Below, piece after piece: positions 51,353-62,260 of a DNA stretch of 64,000 nt (positions within the stretch are counted from its first letter, which is position 1; every line of letters begins with the position of its first letter). The position numbers and the translations under genes were made by a program. Below the pieces are notes generated by a model. That model made no database searches and had not been told where the DNA came from. It was given only the letters and a program-made list of their open reading frames with translations. The stretch spans positions 36,166,862 to 36,230,861 of the forward strand of contig CM017561.1 in assembly GCA_007844125.1 (NCBI GenBank). Reading direction: 5' to 3'. This stretch comes from Sinonovacula constricta. Its lineage: Eukaryota; Mollusca; Bivalvia; Cardiida; Solecurtidae.

Positions 51353-52669
51353 CCACAGTGCTGTGTAGATTAAAAATTAAATTTGGCGATTTGAAATTCT
51401 TTATGACTTCTGGTGTCTTAGCATTAAGGACGTACATACATCGTTTAAAAAGCCAATCAATTCAGCTACGGTATCATCAAGTTTTTCTGGGATGTAGTAG
51501 CAACAATGTTAGTTAAATCCAGCGTTTTACTAGGATATTCTACGACTAAACTAAATATAACTTCACATCGATTGGCGGAGAGCTACACCGATGTGTCGAT
51601 ATAAATGCCATATTTACTGAGCAAACAATATATTTAACTTTTATTCTATTTTCAAAATGGAATCTTATCGATATTCAGAACATTGATTCCCCTTATCAGT
51701 CTTATCAAAAACATAGTGCGCTTATAAATATGGCTCACTAGTAAATAACTTCATATTGTATGTGTTGATGCTCTGAAAGTTTCAAAATTTCGCTTCGGTA
51801 AAAAAAATAAATAAGTACACAACATCACGAAAAGTAGCTGAAAAGTACATTTTTTTCCTGATATAAGTTAATAAATAATAAAATAATGAAACTGTGACCG
51901 TGGGAAGATATTCAACACCAATAAGTGGTTATTGTCGTTTTACATATATGCATAGGTGCATTCGATCTTTTGTAGACGTATATTATTTTTCTCGTAGTTA
52001 AATATATTTGTAGAGATTATAGATTGTAATAAACATTAAGCAAATATAAGAAAATGTTACAAATGTCATAGAAACTGAAATATACACGAAACTATAAACC
52101 ATCATGTATTATACACATAAACATACAATACACTTATTTTCTAAGTTACATGTTATCGAGAAATCACAACGACTCGACCGAAGTGTACGCTGTTCTTTAC
52201 CTCTAAGCTTTTCCGGCCACGCTTAAACTTAAACCTTTTCTTAAATATGGACAATTTATTCTCCAGTTATAATAACAGTTTATTTTGTTCAATATGTAAA
52301 CTATCTCACATGCTTTCACATAATTGACGAAGACCCCGTTAACGAGACCGAGTAAAACTCGTTTGCTTCTTGTCTAAAAGAACTAATGTAATTTTCTTTC
52401 TCAGTTGGTTCATTGTGCAGTATCACGTATAGTACACATTGAATGAGAATGACTGAACGTTAAAGATCCGACCAACAATTTTAATGAAAATTAACCACTG
52501 CAAGAGATACATTTGCCTTAACTATCCAATGAACGTGGAACACGATCCTGTATAACAGACGCAATGCACTTCAAATGGAATAAAAGAGGCTAGATGATAA
52601 TTAAAACATAATTGAATACATTTTTTATCTGCCATAGTGTGCCTCAGTTGCATCCTGCCATTAATCTGA
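51353..52669. other. No gene recognised
   Basis: AT-rich unique sequence. On the minus strand the Cys-rich frame 52522-52710 overlaps the candidate below and could be a continuation in another frame. Confidence 0.45.
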
Positions 52670-52930
52670 TTATATTTTCCAATTCTTACAGGTGTTATTA
52701 TTCCGCACATTTATGAGTTGATCTGAATTACTTTCACCCCAGTCGACAGAATTACAATAAAGGCAACTGTTACCAGAAGATGAGAAAGAAAATGTTGCAG
52801 TAATTATTGAGATAGCAGCAAAGTAAGTACTTGTAACTTTGGAGTAGTAGTTATATAAAACACAAACTTTTGACAAATACGAGAAAACACAGTGACAGAA
52901 TGCAATAATCAAAATAACTGTTCGGACCAT
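52670..52930 (-). CDS. Candidate small secreted Cys-containing protein (speculative)
   Basis: An 86-codon frame starts with a clear signal-peptide-like stretch (MVRTVILIIAFCHCVFS) and ends with a CLYCNSVDWGESN motif and NNNTCKNW. CLYCNS resembles the first Cys pair of Ly6/quiver-type domains (CY.C.S). Within the frame an acceptor-like pyrimidine tract ending GGTAACAG precedes CLYC and a strong donor-like GTAAGAATT follows the NNNT codons, so the motif could be a separate exon. No homologue is recognised and the frame may be chance. Confidence 0.2.
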   Translation of the reverse strand: MVRTVILIIAFCHCVFSYLSKVCVLYNYYSKVTSTYFAAISIITATFSFSSSGNSCLYCNSVDWGESNSDQLINVRNNNTCKNWKI

Positions 52931-53324
52931 TTCAGCAATTTAAATTACACTACATTTTCTTCTTTATTCACTTAGTCCATTAAAGTTTTGCGCAAGATCG
53001 TGTTTAATTTTCGGGATTTACATTGTGCTTGAATGAACCATGAATAAAAAGTAACGTATAATCATATATCACAAAGAGTGATAGATTAAGCAAAATATCA
53101 AAACACCGACCTTTGGTACACTGTTACATCGTTCATAGTTGATGTTCCTTGTTAAATTGATTTACAGCCGTTTGTACAGTCTAAATTTATGTATAAATAT
53201 ATATTTGCTATCCTGTTCAGTTCAATTTCGATTCTTCATAATTATATCCTACTTGAAAGGCGGTATATGACATTTCTGTCGACGTAATAAGGTATGGGAG
53301 AACAAGGAGTGCATTTATAATAAC
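52931..53324. other. No gene recognised
   Basis: AT-rich unique sequence. Confidence 0.5.
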
Positions 53325-53580
53325 ACCATGTGTGTCCAGTACGAAACAATCAGATGTAATTGAGACCGGAGAAAGACGCCTGCTTTCCGCAGATTGGTGT
53401 CTACTTAAACACGACAAGTACCGGTTCCCATTGTGCAGGAAACCATATCGATATATGGAATATGTTGAAAAGGCTTTAGAAGTTTCAGTTCTTATTCATT
53501 CAGTGCATTACATCCCATAACCATTGTATCACCATTCTGTTCATTTTGATAATGTTTACTGTTACGCTGTGTAAATATTA
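53325..53580 (+). repeat. Three-copy dispersed family R2, copy 2
   Basis: Shares TGTGTCCA, TAATTGAGACCGGAG, GTACCGGTTCCCATTGTGC, ATATGGAATATGTTGAAAAG, GTTCTTATTCATTCAGTGCA and TTACATCCCATAA with 44237-44865. It corresponds to the middle part of the family. The two 60-odd-codon frames on either strand lie inside the repeat. Confidence 0.7.
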
Positions 53581-55082
53581 AATAATCAGTAATATTTATA
53601 AAGACTTCAAACGAAACGTGTACATGATATTAAAATGGTACGCGCCATGTAAATAAAAGGAAGAGCCCGGATGTGACACATTCAAAAGCGCCGTAGAGAT
53701 CATGCGCTTTAAACTTGAAGATGGCTATCCCGGGGACTAAACACTCGCTGTCGATTCATTCAAGTTTGTATGTTTTCTAAGGCTTTTATTCATATTGGCC
53801 AAGTTAGACGTCACTTAAAGCGTTTGTTCTATATTCTTAAGTAAATCACGAAACAAATTGAGCCATGGACAACTTATTATGACTCCCAGGACAATGTATA
53901 GGTGCATAAAAGATAGCATTTGTCTATCAGAAAGACCCCAAAATAAGTAAATCTGTATAGTTCCGATGAACGTTCCGCTTAGTTGAAAAAAGAAACCGTA
54001 AATTTGCCAGTCGATAAGCTACAATTTTCAAGAAAAGACGTACTTTTGGTTAACGCATATCAGTCCATTATTATGCATATACGTTCATGATTTTCTTGAT
54101 TTTTACTAAGCAACATGGTTATAGCTTTCCTTTCACACGAAAATATTATTTTAAAAAAAGACATACGTCGCTAAAACATTGCAACAGACAGTTATCACAG
54201 AAAAAAGGTTCTATGTCCAATAGATATTAAGACTAACTAACTCAACCTCTGCAGTAGTGTACATCCAATAACATGTTTTCAAATAGCCTGCAACAGTGTA
54301 CTTTAAAAAATGGATTAACTTGCTGAACCGAGTTATCTTAGGTCGCATTGCACATAAAATAAAAACCAGCATGTTCACTATTATTATCGGCAAAATTGCA
54401 ATACCCATATGGAGCACTTCGGTTCTTTTCCCTGTATTATTTTAACGATAGTTAATTACCATAATTAGATTATACCAGTCTTCAAAGGTTCCTTTATACT
54501 TTTGTTAAATGTCCCAGTCGGGAGTACAAATTTAATAATCGGTTTCTAGAAGCTGGTTCTGGGTGATCTATTGCTAACAGAAATTGTAGACTGTACTAAA
54601 TTAACTTTGAATGAATCTGCTACACCTTAAGTTGTTTAATTGGCCTTGGATTATATACATGTCGTGAAAATAACCTTTAATAATCTGAGAAAACTCGAGA
54701 AATCAGAATGACTTTTATTTCGAATGTTGAGTTACAAATTTGATAAAATATGAAAAAGTCAACACCGCAACAAGAATGTACAATGATCGTGTAAGGTTCT
54801 TAAAATTTAACGTGTCATGCACAAAATTAATAAAAATGTCAAGCCAGAATGCGTGGTTTGTTGCACATGCGCAGTTGAAAGTAAAACCATTTAGAAAAAT
54901 AGATCGGTCTATTCTGTTGATTTTAAAACAGATAATAGAAAGGAGTTCTATTGAAACAAATCACTGAGGAATTTGAATTTTTATAGCTTCTGATTGGCTA
55001 CAAATGTAGGACGACTTCTATTAATAAAATTTATTGTCTTAGTTTTCTTGTTAGTTTGACATTCGACTGATATGTAAAAACT
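53581..55082. other. No gene recognised
   Basis: GC-richer patch at 53635-53760 (AGGAAGAGCCCGGATGTG, CTATCCCGGGGACTAAAC) without a recognised gene. Frame 54740-54967 (75 codons) is basic and unrecognised. Confidence 0.45.
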
Positions 55083-55137
55083 TTTGTTTCGTGCCGTTTT
55101 CAGATTTTAGTGTATGTTGCAATGCTCATAGGATTGT
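55083..55137 (+). repeat. R1 tail fragment
   Basis: TTTCGTGCCGTTTTCAGA then TATGTTGCAATGCTCATAGG matches the last 55 bp of R1. Confidence 0.7.
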
Positions 55138-56658
55138 AACTAATTAAATAATCTAAAACATATCATTAAGATAAATAAAAATAATATTAAAGTTATTTTT
55201 TTCTTTTCAGGTAGTCTTTAGGTGTTGCTGAGTGGGGTTATCTAGAAGCCATAAATTGACAAACAGAAAATAAACTCTCGAAACACATTGAACGTCAGTG
55301 TCATAAATGCAAAATACACATAAATTCTACAGGTTAGCACATCATCAGTTATGAACACTCTTTATACAGAATCGAGTGTTATGATAACTACATGTGTTCT
55401 AATATCGTTTGTTTAAATAAAGTATACAAACCTGTGCTTGGAAAATCTTTTTCGGCATAAAAGGAAATCCTAGATGCATGTTAAAATATAGGTACATTTG
55501 TCTAAAGTCCCTATTTAGACAGTTGAAAAATCAAATATAAGCAAAGGTAAAAACAACAACCGCACAACAACACTTACAGACAAAACAAAACAACATCAAC
55601 CGAACAACAACAAAGGACAATAATTCTTTATTTTAGGATATCTACAATTCTCGCAATAACAAACACAATGCATGTCAATTTCTGAAAGGGTCGCTGGCCT
55701 ATCCACACAAGTCCACAAATCGCACATTTGCAGAGTCCAGACAAACTTTTCGACAAAAGGACCAAAAACACACGATTAGAAGTTGCAAATTGTGTTTAAT
55801 AGATAGATTCCATGTGATGTCATAGGCACTGATAAGACAGTTTAAGGAAGCCATCTTTGAAGGCTGAAGCTAATGCAGGCCGAAATCTGGAAATATGTAC
55901 TGTATTAAACTCACCACTGTGTTTTTTCAGTCTATTTTACTGAATTTTATATAAAATTAAGCAGTTTTTATGAAGTATTTTAAATGTCAAAACTATATTT
56001 TGATAGTTTAAAAGGTAAAAAATACAACCAAAAAGATACACTGTTCATTTTGTTTAAGGATGGGCCAATAATTTTATTTATTTCGGTGTATTAATTCTTT
56101 GTGCCTTTATCAATTTTAAAAATATTGTATTCTAAAAGTATGAATTTCAAAAGCTTTCTAATTTAATTATTGGACAACAAATGAGAAAATTATAAGAAAA
56201 TACAATTTACTCTTCTATACAACAATTCACATGAGAATCCATTGAAGTTACAAATGTACCATCGAAGATTGCTGCCAAGATAAGGGATCTTAACTGATGT
56301 GGACACTATATTGTTATTGTCAATTCATATACAAACACTGTCAATCTGTTGAGAGAAATCGCACATACAAAAGACAACACTTTCTGGCGAAATATTTCTA
56401 GCCAGTGACACTGAACATGTTTTCCATTTTTAAGTTTTCAGGATGTTGTTTTTCCTTCTAGTAAAAAGTCCGGCTCCTGTTAAATATTTGTGAGGAGAAT
56501 TGCTTGCTCAGTTCTATGAAATTGAACTAGACATGCTACACTTTCTCAATTCTTTAACCGATGATGCACCGATGTCATAGACTAAATCAATTGAATTAAG
56601 CCAACTTAATGTTGCCTGGGACGCTGTTTTATAATGTGCATGTATTCTAACTCTATTG
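55138..56658. other. No gene recognised; CAA-rich stretch at 55550-55620
   Basis: ACAACAACC/ACAACATCAACC-type A/C-rich sequence at 55550-55620, otherwise AT-rich unique DNA. Confidence 0.5.
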
Positions 56659-56870
56659 CAGACAGTATCCGTCACAGATTTGTAACCCCTCTGACTACTT
56701 AGCCTCTCACCGCATGGATCCGAGTCCTGTTCGGAGCGAAGGATGTAATGTGAAAAGATGTTCCAGCTGACTTGCGGTGCGCCGTCGGTTCTGCCCAGAC
56801 ATGTGTCTGGGGTCTTCATCCACCAAAAAGCTGGACGTTGCTATAATGATCAAAAATAGCCGCTGCAATG
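56659..56870 (+). mobile_element. tRNA-derived SINE, family A, with A-rich tail
   Basis: Box B GGATCCGAGTCCTGTTCGG, body CCAGCTGACTTGCGGTGCGC, CTGGGGTCTTCATCCACC, AAAAAGCTGGACGTTGC and 3' end AGCCGCTGCAATG. An A/CAA-rich tail (56871-56960) follows. The box A half of the head is lost. Confidence 0.85.
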
Positions 56871-57687
56871 TATCTAAAAAACAGCAAAAAACAACAACAA
56901 CAACACAAAAACATCAACAACAACAACAAAAACACTAAAAACAGCAATAAAAATCAAAAACCTGAAAACAGACAATAAAAATGAAACGAAAACAATAAAC
57001 AAGCAGACAGTATCCTGTTAGGAAACGACGGAATTGTTAGTTTCTTTCGATACAGTTAAGGTTAATTGATAAAGAGAATGTATTGTATGCATCATTGCAT
57101 TGCACTATGCGCGTGCAAACTCTGTCAACAATTGTAGTAAATATTATTTTAATTCATATGTATTCAAAACGCAACTGATGCCAAAAAGACATTCAATATC
57201 GAAGAACCGCCTATCACCAAACGGCTATAGTCGACGACTTGCAGTTCAAAAATACAAAAATATGAAAATGGACCGGTAAGTATTACAACATATATTAGAT
57301 TTGAAAAGAAAAAACACCTAACAACAACAACAGTAACAGCAACAACTATACCAACAGCACAAACACATTCAAACAATGAGACAATGAGGGGAAATGCCAT
57401 AAAAATAGAATAAAAAAACAAGAGAGAACCTGTCTATTGTCGTAACATTTCCTACCTTATGTGATGCTTATTGAAATAAAAGAAGTTGAAATATGCAATT
57501 TCTATATGGGGAAAACTGTAAGTAATATATTACTTTATATACCAAATAAAAAGCAATATACCGTTTATTTGTAGACAGACCGGACACCCTCGTGAATTTT
57601 GATTACCCTGTTTTGTACATATCCCCATGTTGTAAATATGTTACCTGGGTGAATAACATATATGTTATGTTATATGTTAGTAATTTT
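56871..57687. other. SINE tail then unrecognised sequence
   Basis: 56871-56960 is ACAACAACAACA-type tail. The minus frame 57164-57421 is hydrophobic and valine-rich but unrecognised and probably chance. Confidence 0.5.
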
Positions 57688-58168
57688 ACGAGGTGTGTTC
57701 GTAAAGTTCGTGGACAACCTCATTGTTAAACCAATATTTAAGTTAGTATATACAATTTTATAGGATTTTCTACATATGTTACAAGTACTTATATTTACTG
57801 GCGTACAATGGCCGACCGAGAACATAACTGTCGTCATGGTAACGTTCCCTCAATTTTACGGGGCTCGTTGAACAACAAAGCAACTGTCTCTCAAGTTTTT
57901 GAAATATTTTGCTCAAATAACGTCGGAAACTCGCGAAAAGTTAACAACAATGATTCTTGACGTCATTGTTGTGAATTTTGACGTCGTTTGTTTAGTTGCT
58001 GAGCCGGAAACACATATCAAACAACTCGACATGGCTACAACGTTCAAAATTGAGCACCGTTGCGTCATCAAGTTCTGCGTAAATGCAAACATGACACCAA
58101 CAAAATCGCTTAAGTTCATGCAGTTTGTTTTTCTTACTTGTCCACGAACTTTACGAACACACCTCGTA
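57688..58168 (+). mobile_element. Internally deleted mariner-type element (TA duplication, 31-bp perfect inverted ends)
   Basis: 57688-57718 and 58138-58168 are perfect inverted repeats over 31 bp including the TA target duplication (left end begins TACGAGGTGTGTTCGTAAAG). Inside, an ATG at about 58032 starts MATTFKIEHRCVIKFCVNAN then MTPTKSLKFMQ, which matches the helix-turn-helix N-terminus of mariner transposases (IEQR..IKF....). It is cut after about 31 codons by the right inverted repeat. The element thus keeps both ends, the 5' leader and the first DNA-binding helix region, and has lost the whole catalytic part. It could only move with a transposase supplied elsewhere. Confidence 0.88.
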
Positions 58169-58711
58169 CATGTAGCTGGTCATAGTAACGCCGCAGAGTT
58201 TTCCCAGTGTAGGCACAAGCTCAATGCAGAAACTTTAAGGTAAAAGAAATGTTATTAAATGAAACACAAATGTTAAATTGGCAACAGACCAGCGTGTAAT
58301 AGCGAAGTGGTGAATATTGTGACCAATAATCCTAAATTGCCAGTCCACAAAAAATAAGATGCCATGTTATCATGTTAAAGGTGCGAAATTCCATCTTTAA
58401 AAGTGTGCAGAAATAAAGCAACACAACTCAATAAGTTTGCAATCAATATTTAAAATTATATGCTTTCAATGTAGATAAACCCAAGTTCGTGAAATGTCTT
58501 CAGAAAATTATATCTAAATGAAATATTTTATGCATTTTACTAGAAGAATGCATAAAAATACAACGCTTCACGAACATCTATACAAGTCTTCATTTAGTGC
58601 TTACAATAATGTCGTCACTATATCAGGAGTTAAAGACGTATTCAAACTTAATTTTTTTTCTAGTACTATCAGTACAAAAAGAGAAGTTTAAATTTTGATA
58701 TTTTCAAATGT
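58169..58711. other. No gene recognised
   Basis: AT-rich unique sequence. Confidence 0.55.
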
Positions 58712-59362
58712 TGGTGCATATTTTATACATTGTACGAGTCCAGTTGACTGATCATGGCCTTTAGTAATAAGAATATATGACAAGGTCCTATGAGTATTGC
58801 AACATATACTAAACTCCGAAAAGGCACAGAACAAAGGTATATCACATGCAAGCCAAGCGAAAAGTAAGAACAAATTTGTGATGAGTCATTTAAGGAAAAG
58901 AGCAAACCCGACAGTTACCGCCTTGGAACGGTCAGTCGGCAATATGGACCGACTGGGGTGCTTAAACCGGTTTTAAAGAGCTCTAACCTCGCACTTCCTG
59001 ACGAGTTTCTCAAATGCAAGCAACGAAAAGAAAAACGATCTATTTGAAAACAAAATGTCCATGCGCTGATATTTTCTATATGTTATGACGAAAGTAGTGA
59101 CGTCATCGAAAATAATGTCCACATAGTGTTCAGAAAAGGAATATGGTATTATTTCGATTTGAAAAACAACACAAAAATGGTTGACCACAAATAAAATTAA
59201 CTTTCTGAATCATGAACAAACATGACGAGAGACAAATAAATGGTTGTAGCATCCTGTTCATGTGAAGATGGAATTGAAGAACCAAAGTTCAATGTCCATC
59301 AAAGGAAATACACGTAACAATCCTTATAGGAGGAATTAAATGACAACATAGATTACATGCAC
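58712..59362 (-). repeat. Dispersed element R1, copy 6
   Basis: The minus-strand copy is nearly full length: GTGCATGTAATCTATGTTG head, through AACCGGTTTAAGCACCCC and an intact hairpin, to GGACCTTGTCATATATTC and a tail ending GTACAATGTATAAAAT that matches the tail of copy 2 at about 6030. Only about the first 30 bp of the head are missing. The frame 58973-59188 is inside it. Confidence 0.85.
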
Positions 59363-60429
59363 ACAACTCATATTTGGGAAACCATTTTAAATTTATATGT
59401 AAATATTATGCTTTGTTTTCTAATATGTCAGCGCTTATGAACGTTTGCAAATAGGTAAAGAGAGAGATTGTTTGTGTTTACCTCTTGAAAAAAGTCAATT
59501 TGCCCAAAATTTAAGTGCGAGCTCTCTAATTTAATTTATAATTGTTTTTGGATTTTATACTGCCGAATTTATTTTATTTATTTTAATTTAGCGTTTGTAT
59601 ACCAACATTTATCTTATCCGCAGTATTATAAGTGTTGTAAATAGTGTGGCTTATTTTTATATGACCTTTTTGGGATTTATATGTAATTATTATGTCACAC
59701 GATGTTACACTATAAATAGGGGATCTGACACGAGTTGTCATTATATACAAACGAATTTTATTAAAGGACTTCAGGAAATGTAATAGTAAGCGAGCCTGTG
59801 GAGAGCCTACGATTATTTCTCTTGGACGAGTTTGATAAATGTAGTAAATAACAACGAGTGATTTTCGCATGATTTTAATCACCAAACAATATTCGATTTT
59901 AAGAAATCTTAATACCAAAATTTTGTGAAATAGTGGAATGAGACGATCTACTTTATGGTGACGCCATTGACGCCACACGTCAAAAAGTTTTACAATACTA
60001 ATGTAACATAACAAAATACGTAATGTATGTATTGAATGGAAAGGGGAATCATGTGATAACATGTATCTGGTAGAGAATAGTAACAGAATAGAATATAATA
60101 GAAGTAGCCTTTTCCATTTTTTATAGTAAATTATTGTTTAATGAATCTATAAATTACACTAAAATATAACAGTGAGCAATTTTATCAAGCTTGTTTGTAA
60201 GTAACCTTTAAATTGCATGCAATTCGAAATGTTGATGCAGTACTTGTTGTGAAACTCTGATTATATCTGAAGAAAATCATGAGCATACTTGTAAAGCCAC
60301 TGGCGGTCAAAATAGAGCTATGACATTAGCAGGGTTTTACAATTCTTACATTATATAAGACGTCAGTCGGTGTAGATGAAATACCTAATTTTTCTGACTC
60401 TAAGTACATCGTTGATTACATAACTTTGC
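59363..60429. other. No confirmed gene; imperfect palindrome at about 59752-59838
   Basis: ATTTTATTAAAGGACTTCAG (59754) and, reversed, ATTTATCAAACTCGTCCAAG (59838) form arms around GCGAGCCTGTGGAGAGCC. The layout recalls a class of bivalve interspersed repeats with such palindromes. The 159-codon minus frame 59583-60062 overlaps it and has no domain, so I treat it as chance. Confidence 0.4.
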
Positions 60430-60717
60430 TCACTAAAATGTGAGGCCGCAATAGCTCCGGTGGTAGAACGTCGGCTTGCGGATCGGGAGGTCATGGGTTT
60501 AAACCTAGGCCGGGTCAAACCAAAGACTTTAAAGTTGGTGGCTTCCCTCCTAACGCTCGGGGCTAAGGGGATAGCATTACGCCTGACTTGTCGGTGTCAG
60601 TATAATAGACCGGCCGGGTTCAGTCCCTGGGCACCTCATAAGTGCTCTGTGCTTTAATGATAGAAATGTCTCTGCACAGTATCGGCAAAAAGCCGGCAAA
60701 TCCTATCACTAAAATGT
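60430..60717 (+). mobile_element. Intact tRNA-derived SINE, family C, with 12-bp target duplication
   Basis: The 12-mer TCACTAAAATGT is present at 60430-60441 and 60706-60717. Between them lie 264 bp with box A-like TAGCTCCGGTGGTAGAACG, box B-like GGGTTTAAACCTAGGC, then GTCGGTGTCAGTATAATAG and GGGTTCAGTCCCTGGG. This layout matches a SINE common in bivalves; I think of the V-SINE group such as RUDI, unverified. Perfect duplications suggest a fairly recent insertion. Confidence 0.88.
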
Positions 60718-60745
60718 AACAATGGCTTTTCATTGTCAAGAGCTC
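60718..60745. other. 28-bp gap between two insertions
   Basis: Only 28 bp separate the SINE duplication from the next element's target duplication. Confidence 0.8.
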
Positions 60746-61125
60746 AGTGTGGACCCAAATCGGAACACCTCGGATAATTCACGATTCATCTCTCGATGTA
60801 TGTAGGTAGTCGAATCACCTCGGCCTTTTCCCTAAATGGGACTTCTTTTGAGACAGAAGTCAAAACAGAGATGGCATGTCACTACAGCTCACTACAGTAC
60901 GATGCCAGTAAAACTTCAATTATAATTTACCCAGCACAGCAGACACGCAGCTGTTAAACGATGGCAGTGTTTATGTTTCATGCGAACTACTTAGGCATAT
61001 TCTTCTTCCGACTTCCGGCGAACAAAACAATCGCGATTTCAGTAAGTATTATTGCACCAAATACATCCGAGGGATGAGTCTCCCGAGGACGGAATTATCC
61101 GAGGAGTTCCGATTGAGTGTGGACC
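60746..61125. mobile_element. 360-bp MITE with long inverted ends and 10-bp target duplication (Mutator-like?)
   Basis: The 10-mer AGTGTGGACC flanks the element at 60746-60755 and 61116-61125. The ends are inverted: left CAAATCGGAACACCTCGGAT, right reversed CAATCGGAACTCCTCGGAT. The match continues with gaps through AATTC and (A/G)CTCATC(T/C)CTCG.ATGTAT, about 55-60 bp in all. There is no coding frame. A 9-11 bp duplication with long inverted ends fits Mutator-like elements best; hAT (8 bp) is less likely. Some GC-rich interior sequence (CTTCCGACTTCCGGCG) is unexplained. Confidence 0.75.
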
Positions 61126-61624
61126 ATGTAATACCAAAGCTTTACATATTAAACACCGGCGTTCATGATTAATTAAATTTTAGGGACTTCTGTTTTATCA
61201 GTTATGTTTGGGTTTTAGTAACAATGGGTATATCATTAATGTAGTACTGTTCCACTTTGTTTATTTGAATTATTTTTGCGACCAACGGTACTGGAGAATT
61301 TTATGTAATACGAAAGCATAAAGCGGGTTGGAATAAACCAGTTAAGCGAGACCAACAGCGATATTCGTAATATTCAAAGCAACCTCTAGATTTGTTTTTC
61401 ATAGCAAGTTCGTCGAGGTGAAAATTGAATTAGTTATGCATTATGCATACTTATGATATAATACGTTTCGAGAGACAAGTCAAATAAACCAAGCGATGAA
61501 TTCCTGGCAAGGTATTATTTTATGTTATTCTATTTTCCCAAGTCTATTTAAAACAGGAATCGAGCGAATGAAAGTCATTTGATAATAAAAGACATTTGAT
61601 AATAAAAGAACATTCACTTACATA
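61126..61624. other. No gene recognised
   Basis: AT-rich unique sequence. Confidence 0.55.
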
Positions 61625-62260
61625 TGCCATAACTGATACTAGAAACCATTCTTTGTAGCTGATCACGTTTGATAAATTTCCGCTTGAATAGCATCGACAT
61701 GAAAATGTTGTACGACAACACTTTAATTTCAAAGGGCTTTGTTATATTGACGTAATTTTTGATTCTTGAAAACAGATATTCTGATTGTAAATAGTAATTT
61801 CAAATTACGTCCTATGTAATTAGATACGAGAAATAAACTGTTGGGTTTATTACAACACGAAGGGTGTCCAGCATAGCTTTTAAAGTCTGGACTTCTAGAT
61901 TATCGCTAAAAGGCATCCACATTTTGTTTTTGCTTCCCACTGTGTAGGAAACATAGTTAGTTAATTAAAACAATTGACAAGGCGGTAAACATATAGTTAA
62001 TATTCATACAATGCATTACATCTAATTTATTATGCACAGTTACTATGTTATATATTCTGTCTGTCTGCTGAGATGCCAGTTAACAGTGAACTTAGCAAAC
62101 AAATAGAATGCAGAAATAAACATCACATACCACTCAAGAAGCTTAAATATAGTATGTTTAGCCAGGCAAATTCCATGCAAACATCGACTTATTCTAATTT
62201 ATGAAGAGAGCACGACGCTCTGGGAATTAAGAATTAATTAATATTTTGCAGTCATTTGCG
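61625..62260 (+). repeat. Three-copy dispersed family R2, copy 3 (most diverged)
   Basis: Collinear with 44237-44865: CTGATACTAGAAACCATT, TATATTGACGTAATTTTTGA, TCCCACTGTGTAGGAAACAT, ATACAATGCATTACATCT, AGCCAGGCAAATTCCATGCA and GGAATTAAGAATT. Many small gaps. Confidence 0.55.

Noticed and set aside
59583..60062. 159-residue minus-strand protein
   Set aside because: No domain, overlaps a palindromic repeat-like segment, and composition follows the AT-rich background.
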